Positions 34,433 through 41,408 of a stretch of 41,408 nucleotides of DNA are shown here, piece by piece. The notes under the pieces are model-generated. The model saw nothing but the letters and a program-made list of their open reading frames with translations. It did not search any database and had not been told where the DNA came from. The translations under genes were made by a program, and so were the position numbers. How positions within the stretch are numbered: position 1 is the stretch's first letter; every line of letters begins with the position of its first letter. The stretch comes from Verrucomicrobiota bacterium (GTDB taxonomy: Bacteria > Verrucomicrobiota > Verrucomicrobiia > Chthoniobacterales > UBA6821): assembly GCA_021413925.1 (NCBI GenBank), contig JAIOPL010000015.1, forward strand, positions 1 to 41,408, in the 5' to 3' direction.

Positions 34433-34912
34433 ATGAGAAAATCAAAACCGACTCAGGCAAAAAAAGGAAATGTAGCAAAAGCCGATAGCTACGCTGAGGC
34501 TTTTAAAAGAATAGATCATGCGATCAAATCAGGATTTTACATTGAAGCTCTTGCAATCCAAGAAGCAATCATATCAGACCGACTAAACTCTTATATTAAC
34601 TTCAGTAATCCTGATTTTTTTAAAAATCATAGGAGTTTTGGTCAGTTAGTACGAGAGTGGAGAAAACAAATTCCAGAAGATAGAAAAGATGAAGTGAAAA
34701 TAAATTTGCCAGTGGCAGTTGATGCATGGCGAGGTTTACGTAATGAGGCAGTACACGGGATTGTAAAATCAAAACCTGGAGCGCCTACTAAAAACGTAAA
34801 CCATTTTCTTGATGAAGCCCAAACAGCAGCATTGGTTGGAAGAGATTTAGCAAGAGTTGTTTGTCAATGGCATAAGAATGAAAAAAGAAAGTCAACAAAG
34901 AAAAATAAATAA
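34433..34912 (+). CDS. HEPN-like protein
   Basis: A 159-residue mostly helical protein, AT-rich in codon use, with a lysine-rich start and end. The segment YIEALAIQEAIISDRLNSYI followed by AWRGLRNEAVHGIVKSK matches the HEPN fold: two long helices and an Arg103-Asn-x3-His108 motif (R-x4-H, with Asn after the Arg), which is the RNase active site in toxin and defence HEPN proteins. It could be an RNA-cutting effector, though some HEPN proteins are inactive. It lies 8 bp before the TPR-CHAT gene and shares its odd composition, so both probably arrived together. Confidence 0.6.
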   Translation: MRKSKPTQAKKGNVAKADSYAEAFKRIDHAIKSGFYIEALAIQEAIISDRLNSYINFSNPDFFKNHRSFGQLVREWRKQIPEDRKDEVKINLPVAVDAWRGLRNEAVHGIVKSKPGAPTKNVNHFLDEAQTAALVGRDLARVVCQWHKNEKRKSTKKNK

Positions 34913-34920
34913 AACTTTAT

Positions 34921-37900
34921 ATGAAACGATTCTTTATTATTTTAGTGGCGCTTACCACGAGTTGCTTAACAGCCAAACCCTCTAATCAACAAGAGGAATT
35001 TGAGTCAGCATTGAAGAAAGGATCACAGTTTTTTAAAGAAGGAAAATACAAAGAGGCACTACCTTATTTTGAGAAGTTTCTCCATATGTGTGAAAAGGGA
35101 TTTGGTGAAAATGATAATTATACGTTTGCCGCCCTGACTTTATTAGGTAGTGATTATAAGCAATTAGGAGATTATAAAAAAGCCCTGCAGATGCACGAAA
35201 GAGCTTATAATATAACAAAAAAAACCCATATTGAAAGTGCTCAGGTTAGTCAATTGTTGCTTATGACTGCTGAAGATCTCAGAGCACTTGACCAAATGAA
35301 AAGGGCTCTAGAAATAGATGAGGAAGCTTTAAATATGTTCCGCAAAGAACCAGGTGGCGAGATGAGTAGAGATACCGCATCAGCTTTAAATGCCCTATCA
35401 ATTGACTATTTAAATATTGATAATAATAAAGCAATTGAGTGTGGAAAACAGGCAATTCAGATCTATCAGAAAGTTTTAAATGAAAATGATCCGGCAATTA
35501 TTACGTCGTATAGCAATCTTGGGATGGCTTATGATCAAAGTAGTGATTATGAAAATGCATTAATGTGTCACCAAAAAGCTTTGGTTATTGGAGAAAAATG
35601 CTGGGGTACAGATAATCCAAATCTAGCTAAAGTTATATCGAAGATGGCTGATTGTTTCGAAAATCTGGGTGACTATAAAAAAGCAACATCCGCATGGGAA
35701 AGGGCTATTGATATTAGCGAGCGCTCCTTAGGAAAAGAACATGCTGATACTGCCATTAATATCTGCGGGATGGCTAACTACTTTAGCCATATAGGCGATT
35801 ATTCCCGTGCACTTCCTCTCTTCAAAAGAGCCCTCTCTATAACGGAAAACACCTTGGGTAAGGACTCCTTACAAGGTGCTTACATTCTAGAAAGTATGTC
35901 TTCTTGCTACGGGCATACGGATCCGTCTACGGCAATAGATTTACAAAAAAGGGTTATTGAAATACGTCAAAAGGGCTTTGGTTCGGATGATCCCCACACA
36001 ATCAGTGCTTGGGCAGGACTTGGTGCACAATATCTGAATAAAGGCGAGCCTCAAGAGGCTCTCTCATATTTAGAAAAAAGTTATAATGGCTGTCTAAAGA
36101 TCTTTGGGGATGATAATCCACACACGTTGGATTCTCTCAGTGTGATGGGGCACGTCTATCTCACAACTACAAACTATGCAAAAGCAGAGCCTATCTTTGA
36201 AAAAGGGCTTTCTTATCATTTAAATCATAGTGGGATCAATAGCGAACCTGTCTCTCGAGCTACACGAAATCTCGCGGAAGTCTATGCTTTAGAGAAAAAG
36301 ACTGAGAAAGCGAATGAACTTACGAAAAAATGGGTTGATTCAATCCAGAACCAATTAAATCTAATGTTAACTCTTGGCGAGTCTCAACGGCTAGCCTGGG
36401 CTGCTAAAAACCTAAAGTTTTCACTCCCTGTTGCAGCTCTCCCTACCGATCAACTCCACCAGTTGATCCTCAGGTGGAAGGGAATCGTCCTCGATTCCAT
36501 TGTAGAGGATCAAAAGCATAACAAGCTGATTGGTGCCACTGAAAATGGCAAAAAAACATTGAGTGATATTCAATTGCTAAAGAATCAAATTGCTAAGTTA
36601 GCAACATCTTCAAGTAAAGATGATGATGGTAAAATCGAGTCGCTGAGACAGCAAATTGATAATCTTGAATCCTCTCTGGCCAAGAACTTCGACAATCGAG
36701 TGCGTGATGGATCTCGAATGACCATCGATCAACTTAAAAATGTCCTAGCTCCAGATGAGTCACTTATCAATATCGTCAGTTATGGCGAGCTTGGCAGTAT
36801 TGCGACAACTCCACCTTGCTACGGTGTTTCAGTAGTAAACCATAATGGCAATCCAATATGGATTCCTGTTGAAGAGGGTGCGGAAATCAAGGTCGCTGTG
36901 GAATCATATAGGAAGGCTATTGCCAATGGGGACGAGACTTCTTTAAAAACCCAGATTCAGATTCTTTCTGAAAAACTCTGGAAACCCATAGCCGCATCAT
37001 TACCGCCTACCACCAAGAAGCTCTTTATTAGCGCTGATGGGCAATTGAACTTTCTCTCATTTGCTACCCTTCTCGATGAGAAGGGTAAGTTTCTGTGTGA
37101 GGACTATCAAATTGCTTATGTTGGGACTGGCCGAGATCTGATGCGGCCTGCAAAGCCTGTGGATATGAAGACCATGGTGATTTATGCAAACCCGCTCTTT
37201 GCCTCGGATGATGCATCGAAGGTTGCGACTCTAGACACAAACGCCACACCTGCACTTGGGATGCGGGCGCTGGAATTAGCCGAATTTGCCAAAGTTCAAC
37301 TTCCACAACTCCCCGGTACTGAAAAGGAATCGGAGATCATATCTCAGATAGCCAAGGATGCTCTGTGGACGAATGATATGCATCTAGGTCCAGATGCCTC
37401 TAAGAAGGGACTAATGGCTATGAAAGCACCTGCTGTATTGCACTTGGCCACCCATGGATTCTTTCTTGGAGGCGATGGAGGTGGCGGTGAGGGGGAGCGT
37501 GGAATGAACGTAGTAGGTGCAGTTGATGTGTCACCTAAAGAAAGTGCTGAAAATAAACCTCAGCCCTTAAAGGGTATCAGTCCGATGCGCCAGAGCGGCT
37601 TGGCTCTTACTGGTGGACAATCGACTCTTCAGGCATGGGGACGGGGCGAGTTCCCCGATCCCTCTAACGACGGCATTTTAACTGCGGAGGAAGTGGCGGG
37701 ACTCGATCTTAATGGCACCTGGTTGGTGACTCTTTCAGCATGTGAAACAGGTGTTGGTCAGGTCCAGTCGGGCGAGGGGGTATTCGGTCTCCGTAGGGCC
37801 TTTATGATGGCAGGAGCTCAGAATCTTCTGATGACTCTCTGGCCCGTGAGTGATGAGACGACGCCAAAGATCATGGCGGATTTCTACAAGAAAGCTCTGG

Positions 37901-38178
37901 CTATAGGTGATGCTGCGGGATCCTTTTCAGATGTTCAGAGGGATTGGTTGGTAAAGCTACGCAACGAAAAGGGTCTCCTTGCCGCCGTTCGTGATGCTGG
38001 TCCCTTTGCGATGGTTGTCATGGCGAATCCAACTCTGGGAAAGACTGCTCCAGCCAGCCAAACAGTGGCTCCGCCATCTCCCGTATCGACTGAGGCCACC
38101 CCTGCAGCACAACCATCGCCATCACCCACTCCAGCCCAGGCAGTTAAAGAAATGCCGACTCTCAAAAAGGCCGCGTAA
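34921..38178 (+). CDS. Secreted or anchored TPR-CHAT caspase-like protease
   Basis: A 1085-residue protein. Residues 1-18 form a signal peptide (MKRFFIILVALTTSCLTA); the cysteine could suggest a lipoprotein, but the lipobox is not canonical. Residues about 25-450 are tandem TPR repeats of the kinesin-light-chain type (YKQLGDYKKALQMHERA and similar units of about 42 residues). A charged coiled coil lies at about 530-620. The CHAT protease domain covers about 650-1020, with catalytic His845 (LHLATHGFF) and Cys941 (TLSACETGVG). The tail is Pro/Thr/Ala-rich. CHAT domains are caspase-like peptidases, some used in programmed cell death and defence. The first 1.5 kb is AT-rich, the CHAT half much more GC-rich, so the gene looks mosaic. 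Confidence 0.85.
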   Translation: MKRFFIILVALTTSCLTAKPSNQQEEFESALKKGSQFFKEGKYKEALPYFEKFLHMCEKGFGENDNYTFAALTLLGSDYKQLGDYKKALQMHERAYNITKKTHIESAQVSQLLLMTAEDLRALDQMKRALEIDEEALNMFRKEPGGEMSRDTASALNALSIDYLNIDNNKAIECGKQAIQIYQKVLNENDPAIITSYSNLGMAYDQSSDYENALMCHQKALVIGEKCWGTDNPNLAKVISKMADCFENLGDYKKATSAWERAIDISERSLGKEHADTAINICGMANYFSHIGDYSRALPLFKRALSITENTLGKDSLQGAYILESMSSCYGHTDPSTAIDLQKRVIEIRQKGFGSDDPHTISAWAGLGAQYLNKGEPQEALSYLEKSYNGCLKIFGDDNPHTLDSLSVMGHVYLTTTNYAKAEPIFEKGLSYHLNHSGINSEPVSRATRNLAEVYALEKKTEKANELTKKWVDSIQNQLNLMLTLGESQRLAWAAKNLKFSLPVAALPTDQLHQLILRWKGIVLDSIVEDQKHNKLIGATENGKKTLSDIQLLKNQIAKLATSSSKDDDGKIESLRQQIDNLESSLAKNFDNRVRDGSRMTIDQLKNVLAPDESLINIVSYGELGSIATTPPCYGVSVVNHNGNPIWIPVEEGAEIKVAVESYRKAIANGDETSLKTQIQILSEKLWKPIAASLPPTTKKLFISADGQLNFLSFATLLDEKGKFLCEDYQIAYVGTGRDLMRPAKPVDMKTMVIYANPLFASDDASKVATLDTNATPALGMRALELAEFAKVQLPQLPGTEKESEIISQIAKDALWTNDMHLGPDASKKGLMAMKAPAVLHLATHGFFLGGDGGGGEGERGMNVVGAVDVSPKESAENKPQPLKGISPMRQSGLALTGGQSTLQAWGRGEFPDPSNDGILTAEEVAGLDLNGTWLVTLSACETGVGQVQSGEGVFGLRRAFMMAGAQNLLMTLWPVSDETTPKIMADFYKKALAIGDAAGSFSDVQRDWLVKLRNEKGLLAAVRDAGPFAMVVMANPTLGKTAPASQTVAPPSPVSTEATPAAQPSPSPTPAQAVKEMPTLKKAA

Positions 38179-38179
38179 C

Positions 38180-38233
38180 TCAAATCTCCCGCATCTGCCT
38201 GAACTCAACACTTTGGCGGCGGGAGAGTTCGAC
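38180..38233 (-). pseudogene. Second 3'-terminal fragment of a lytTR gene
   Basis: A 54-bp fragment on the minus strand, 1 bp after the CHAT stop codon. It encodes VELSRRQSVEFRQMREI and a TGA stop, matching the end of the intact LytTR regulator (VECSRRQSVEFRRMREI). Homology ends at about 38233. Same orientation as the fragment at 33524-33664 and the intact gene at 39530. Confidence 0.8.
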
Positions 38234-38302
38234 TATGAGTGGCCACAGATCGGGCGGCGACAACCTCGAGGAAGACTTCTCGCTGGGATCGCCGGGGAAG
38301 AA

Positions 38303-38330
38303 TGAAGTGATTCGGCTTTGAATCACTTCA
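38303..38330. terminator. Bidirectional hairpin between CHAT and nucleotidyltransferase genes
   Basis: TGAAGTGATTC (38303-38313) and GAATCACTTCA (38320-38330) form a perfect 11-bp stem with a 6-nt loop GGCTTT. It lies between two converging genes and covers the stop codon of the minus-strand one. No T-run follows, so strength as a terminator is uncertain. Confidence 0.5.
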
Positions 38331-38870
38331 TCCCGGGAAGTCTTCGACCTTCTTTCCGGTGGCGATAAGGAAGTTCCTTTCCAGCTTTTCCCTTAAATCA
38401 GGATCATCGCATTGGGTGATGAGTTGAGCCACTTGCCCCTGATTCGCAAGCCTGAGCCGGAAGATTTCCTTGGCCCACTCGAAGTCTTTTTCACGTCCTG
38501 CCGCAAGTTTCGAATACACGGCATCATGAGGATGGAGAAATGTGATCTCCACATCGCAAAGTTCCGGATGAACGATGATCTTTTTACGGTTTTTCCAATC
38601 CTTGGGCAGCATGGCGGCGTCCTCCGTGACTCCGTGGCCAAAATACCCATGGGTGTCGTGAAACGGGGAAAGCTCTCCGAGAGAGCCATCCACCTCAATG
38701 GCTAATTGATAGTCGGAAAATGCCAGATCGACCTCAAAGGAGGCGGTGAGGGATCTCGGTGCGTCGGGGTAGGCCCCCAGGATCGACTGAGATCCGATGA
38801 TGAAGAAGAGCCTAGCGCCAGTTGATCCGTGAGCGGCACGGATGACGTGAAACACGTCGTTAAGCCGCAT
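38328..38870 (-). CDS. Nucleotidyltransferase-like protein (DUF6036-like)
   Basis: A 180-residue protein. The N-terminal stretch ARLFFIIGSQSILGAYPDAP followed by ASFEVDLAFSD has the shape of a minimal nucleotidyltransferase (Gly-Ser motif, then Asp on a strand), as in the DUF6036 and AbiEii-like groups. The rest (HDTHGYFGHGVTEDAAMLP; FLHPHDAVYSKLAAGREKDF) resembles DUF6036 proteins, where K-L-x-A-G-R-x-K-D is frequent. Such enzymes pair with a small protein in type IV-like toxin-antitoxin or abortive-infection modules. It overlaps the preceding small gene by 11 bp, so the pair is coupled. Activity and target are inferred. Confidence 0.7.
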   Translation of the reverse strand: MRLNDVFHVIRAAHGSTGARLFFIIGSQSILGAYPDAPRSLTASFEVDLAFSDYQLAIEVDGSLGELSPFHDTHGYFGHGVTEDAAMLPKDWKNRKKIIVHPELCDVEITFLHPHDAVYSKLAAGREKDFEWAKEIFRLRLANQGQVAQLITQCDDPDLREKLERNFLIATGKKVEDFPG

Positions 38871-39177
38871 ATTTCCGGATGATCGTTATCCTCTCCGAAT
38901 CACTCAGGATACCTGTGAAGGGTGAGGAGTGCCGCAGTCGGATCGCATGCTCTCCGGGGTCTGAAAGGAGCCCGGCAATGTGCTCGGCATTTTTTGTCAG
39001 AAGCAGCCGTTCCCATTCGTCATTCAGGGAGCAGGTGACACCCTGATTTTTCCACCGTTTTAGGGTTTTCAAGGCGCGCGAAATCACACCGCCAGGATTC
39101 TCCAGGAGACGATCCCGGATCAAACCGTGCATGGCCAAGCACCGAAGATCGAGGTCTTGATGGGTGACTGTTTTCAT
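38860..39177 (-). CDS. Small partner of the nucleotidyltransferase
   Basis: A 105-residue protein from the ATG at 39177 (MKTVTHQDLDLRCLAMHGLI). An earlier ATG at 39219 would lie in the -35 box, so the later start is chosen. It is helical and basic in the middle (ISRALKTLKRWKNQGVTCSLNDEWERLLL) and could be an antitoxin or DNA-binding partner. It overlaps the nucleotidyltransferase by 11 bp. No family recognised. The order small gene first, enzyme second, with overlap, is that of toxin-antitoxin operons. Confidence 0.65.
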   Translation of the reverse strand: MKTVTHQDLDLRCLAMHGLIRDRLLENPGGVISRALKTLKRWKNQGVTCSLNDEWERLLLTKNAEHIAGLLSDPGEHAIRLRHSSPFTGILSDSERITIIRKYAA

Positions 39178-39190
39178 TGAGAACCACTCA

Positions 39191-39219
39191 ATATTAGATC
39201 GTTTATGGGAAATATTCAA
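39191..39219 (-). promoter_or_regulatory. Strong promoter of the nucleotidyltransferase pair
   Basis: On the minus strand TTGAAT (39219-39214), a 17-nt spacer and TAATAT (39196-39191), close to the sigma70 consensus. A start site about 7 nt later (39184) leaves a leader of only some 7 nt before the ATG at 39177. Two AATATT blocks flank the spacer and could be operator half sites. Confidence 0.7.
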
Positions 39220-39530
39220 ATCCTTCCAGAGGTTTCCTCTACTACAGTTTACAGGTGAGGCTTATGTCAGCGCATGGCCTTTGACCACTTCTTCGGGCGC
39301 GAGGCTTTCCAGAAGCGCTCCGCATCCGTTTCGTCCGAGGCGATCCATCGCTTCATCTGAATCAAGGAGATGCTCCTGATCTTGGGATTAGAAGCATCCT
39401 TCTTCGGGCGGCACGTGTTTTTCATGACAACAAAACTCTCAATCCATTTCAGTTTCCTGAGTTTTTGATGCACCGGCTGCGAAGCAAAGGCCAGGCAAGC
39501 AATTCCAGACTAATGATCACCATCTTCTCT
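39220..39530. other. Gap between the nucleotidyltransferase pair and lytTR
   Basis: No supported gene. A 68-codon open frame on the minus strand (39267-39473) reads MHQKLRKLKWIESFVVMKNT and is basic and Trp-rich, but has no recognisable family and may be a remnant. The stretch ends at the stop codon of the intact lytTR gene. Confidence 0.3.
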
Positions 39531-40234
39531 CAAATCTCCCGCATCCTTCTGAACTCAACGCTTTGGCGTCGCGAGCACTCCACGGGAGGGTGATTCCCGA
39601 CGGTGAGGACGACATATCCCTCAGCGCTCTCGGAGACCTTGGAGACTTCCCGTAGGTTCACCGCCGTTGCCCGGTTGGCCCGGAAGAAGATTGTCTCATC
39701 GAAGCGCCTCAGGACGCTGCCCAAGGTGCCGTTGATTGTGATTCGTTCATTGGCCAGGATGAGCTTCGTGTAAGCCCCCACAGACTCAAGGATTTGGATG
39801 TCACCGATTCGGATGTAGTGGTTCTTGGAGTTGTCCCGGAAGAGGACTTTCTCCTCTGCGCCGAGGCGCGGTTCCTCGCTGAGAGATCCCCCTGCAATAC
39901 GGCTTAGTGTCTCCATCAGTTGCTTGGGATCAACTGGCTTGAGCAGATAGTCGGTGGCCCGCACTCGGAATGCACGCACGGCATGCTCCTGATGGGCGGT
40001 GATGAAGACGACGGGAATGCCCTGAGCAGGAAGTTTCTCCAGGAGGTCGAATCCCTGTGTTCCCCCGCGCATCTCGATGTCGAGCAGGAGGACATCGGGG
40101 CGCTCCGCAATGATGAGCTTCAGCGCCTGATCCACAGAGGAGGCTTCCCTGACCTGCTTGAGGCCGATCTCGGCAAGCGCTTCCTTGATGCCGCGTCTTG
40201 CGGGTGGTTCGTCGTCAACGATGAGGATATTCAT
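39530..40234 (-). CDS. LytTR-family response regulator
   Basis: A 234-residue response regulator. The receiver domain (1-115) has the acidic pocket Asp7/Asp8 in MNILIVDDEPPARRG, phospho-acceptor Asp52 in VLLLDIEMRGG and the conserved Lys in DYLLKPVDPKQ. The C-terminal LytTR DNA-binding domain (about 135-234) shows KNHYIRIGDIQILESVGAYT and ECSRRQSVEFRRMREI. It is activated by the histidine kinase encoded upstream and usually controls few target operons. Copies of its last codons appear at 33524 and 38180. A short repeat sits between it and the kinase gene (gap 56 bp). Confidence 0.95.
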   Translation of the reverse strand: MNILIVDDEPPARRGIKEALAEIGLKQVREASSVDQALKLIIAERPDVLLLDIEMRGGTQGFDLLEKLPAQGIPVVFITAHQEHAVRAFRVRATDYLLKPVDPKQLMETLSRIAGGSLSEEPRLGAEEKVLFRDNSKNHYIRIGDIQILESVGAYTKLILANERITINGTLGSVLRRFDETIFFRANRATAVNLREVSKVSESAEGYVVLTVGNHPPVECSRRQSVEFRRMREI

Positions 40235-40238
40235 TTGA

Positions 40239-40268
40239 AAAAGTAAAAGGTGGGAAAGTTAGAAGGTT
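40239..40268. repeat. Dispersed purine-rich repeat between kinase and regulator genes
   Basis: AAAAGTAAAAGGTGGGAAAG followed by TTAGAAGGTT, about 26 of 30 bases identical to the left arm of the inverted repeat at 14690-14718. It occupies half of the 56-bp gap between the kinase stop and the regulator start, in the expected ribosome-binding region of the regulator. Confidence 0.6.
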
Positions 40269-40290
40269 AAAAGTGGTGGTAAGTGAGGCT

Positions 40291-41408
40291 TTAGCTTCTT
40301 GGTACTCGCAATGAGGTCGTGACTTTGCCACATGGGGTGGCTGCGAAGTTCAGTTCGGCTCGATCACCCCACGTCTCCCTGATCCGAGTACGAACACTGG
40401 AGAGTCCTACGCCTTCCTTCCACGAGGAGGGATCGGTGCCCGGCTGGGCTAGGTTGGTGATCGTGACGGCAAGCCAATCTCCCGAGGCTGTTGCGGTAAC
40501 GGATACACTACCCGTCCCCTCGAGGACTCCGTGTTTTACGGCATTCTCGACCAGAGGCTGGATGGTCATGGGTGCCACGGGGAATTCCTCGGCTGATCCA
40601 TCCACGTGGATCTCTGTCTCGAGTCCCTCCTCGAATCTCATTTTCTGAAGCTCCAGATAGCTTCGGATGATCTCCATCTCTTTGCTCAGAGGGATGCGGC
40701 TTTCCTTGGCTGTATCAAGCGAGGTGCGTAGCAGGCGGGAGAGCGAGAGGATACCACCTCGGGCACTACTCGGATCGCTCCCAATGAGAGAATGAATGGC
40801 ATTGAGACTATTAAAGAGGAAGTGCGGGTGGATTTGGGCCTTGATCCGTTCTAAATCGGCCTCCCGCACGAGGGCTTCCTCCCGCAGGGTGGTCTCCCTC
40901 TTGTGGGCCTCGGATCCTACCCCGAGAAGCAGCCCCGTAGTGGTCAGGATGGCTATATAGACCTCATACTGCCAGAGACCCGAAAGCATGGAAACGGAGG
41001 CAAAGGGACCCATGCCCCTACTTGTGTAAGCGACCGCTATGGTGATGATGCCCAGGATAGCCGCGGCAGCAGCTGGCAGTCCCCGTGTCAGTGCTGTCCA
41101 GACTAGGAATGGGAAGGGGAGGTAGGCTAGAACGGCGATCGTCTTGCCGGCAGAGCCCGACGGAGTCCCGAAGGCGATCCATGCGGCAATCAGGCAGCAG
41201 GAGACAGGAAGGATGGCTTGGTAGACTCCCGAGCTACTCCTCCAGCGGAAGCGGCCTTCAGCAACCATGAGCAAAGTCGGTGCCAGGATGATCGTGCCGG
41301 CCGTATTGGCACAACCGTAGAGCCATCCAACGGAAAGGAATACGCCTGAAGGCATGGCCTTCGCTGAGATCAGGAGCAGTGCTGTCCAGAAGCCTGTTGC
41401 CATCATGG
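40291..41408 (-). CDS. LytS-type sensor histidine kinase (5' end may be outside window)
   Basis: A membrane sensor kinase of the His_kinase (LytS/YehU) class that would phosphorylate the LytTR regulator. The visible N-terminal part has at least six hydrophobic segments (about residues 1-165) and resembles a MASE1-type sensor (SVGWLYGCANTAGTIILAPT). The kinase core has the phospho-acceptor region AQIHPHFLFNSLNAIHSL with His, and an ATP-binding domain with TIQPLVENAVKHGV and GVGLSSVRTRI. The frame is open to the last base of the window; an ATG at 41406 exists but the gene probably begins further out. Together with the regulator it forms a two-component operon. Confidence 0.9.
   Translation of the reverse strand, partial: MMATGFWTALLLISAKAMPSGVFLSVGWLYGCANTAGTIILAPTLLMVAEGRFRWRSSSGVYQAILPVSCCLIAAWIAFGTPSGSAGKTIAVLAYLPFPFLVWTALTRGLPAAAAAILGIITIAVAYTSRGMGPFASVSMLSGLWQYEVYIAILTTTGLLLGVGSEAHKRETTLREEALVREADLERIKAQIHPHFLFNSLNAIHSLIGSDPSSARGGILSLSRLLRTSLDTAKESRIPLSKEMEIIRSYLELQKMRFEEGLETEIHVDGSAEEFPVAPMTIQPLVENAVKHGVLEGTGSVSVTATASGDWLAVTITNLAQPGTDPSSWKEGVGLSSVRTRIRETWGDRAELNFAATPCGKVTTSLRVPRS

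Noticed and set aside
39267-39473. Basic 68-codon frame between the nucleotidyltransferase pair and lytTR
   Set aside because: No family, no ribosome-binding site and no coupling with neighbours; mentioned only within the intergenic entry.

Overview
The window reads as the chromosome of a Gram-negative (diderm) bacterium, most likely of the PVC superphylum and probably Verrucomicrobiota. Outer-membrane genes (bamA, ompH/skp, lpxD) show the diderm envelope. The GyrA active-site region has a Y-P-T-L-V-x-M-A-Q-x-W-A-M-R type sequence that I remember from chlamydial and planctomycetal gyrases, and there is a DksA-type protein with a histone-H1-like lysine/alanine tail. The affiliation is an inference, not a database result.

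Positions 1-26,600 are mostly core genome. In order they hold a lipoprotein fragment, tmRNA (ssrA, tag ADYENLALAA), a DUF4870 membrane protein, fabF, an FKBP isomerase, a vapBC-like toxin-antitoxin pair, then a minus-strand run (purC, xer recombinase, fabI, a GlcD-type FAD oxidase), an M42 peptidase, a HAD phosphatase, the envelope block bamA-ompH-lpxD, and gyrA. These are followed by a minus-strand run of membrane protein, DksA-like, rpmG and rpsR, and then by hisS, aspS, apaG and glgX. Several intergenic gaps carry unusual repeats: a triple-hairpin element whose stems covary between two copies flanking the FAD oxidase, a second hairpin element with tRNA T-arm-like flanks, and purine-rich tracts phased at 7 or 9 nt, often arranged as inverted pairs.

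Positions 26,600-33,340, directly after tRNA-Glu(UUC), hold a mobilisation module: three small genes, an ArdC-type antirestriction protein, a repeat-rich stretch that could contain oriT, a ribbon-helix-helix auxiliary protein, an HUH relaxase, a VirD4-type coupling protein and a single-domain ClpB/ClpA-like AAA+ ATPase that seems to lack the substrate-gripping pore loop. I see no integrase and no mating-pore genes, so it looks like a mobilisable (helper-dependent) element or part of one.

Positions 33,340-41,408 are an accessory island built next to a LytS/LytTR two-component system. The 3' end of the lytTR response-regulator gene occurs three times in the same orientation: a 141-bp fragment, a 54-bp fragment, then the intact gene. 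The fragments bound two cargo modules: an AT-rich HEPN-like protein with a secreted TPR-CHAT protease, and a nucleotidyltransferase-like protein with a small partner gene driven by a near-consensus promoter. This serial arrangement, with lytTR 3' ends acting like attachment-site scars between defence-like cargo modules, is the strongest candidate for an undescribed system in the window.
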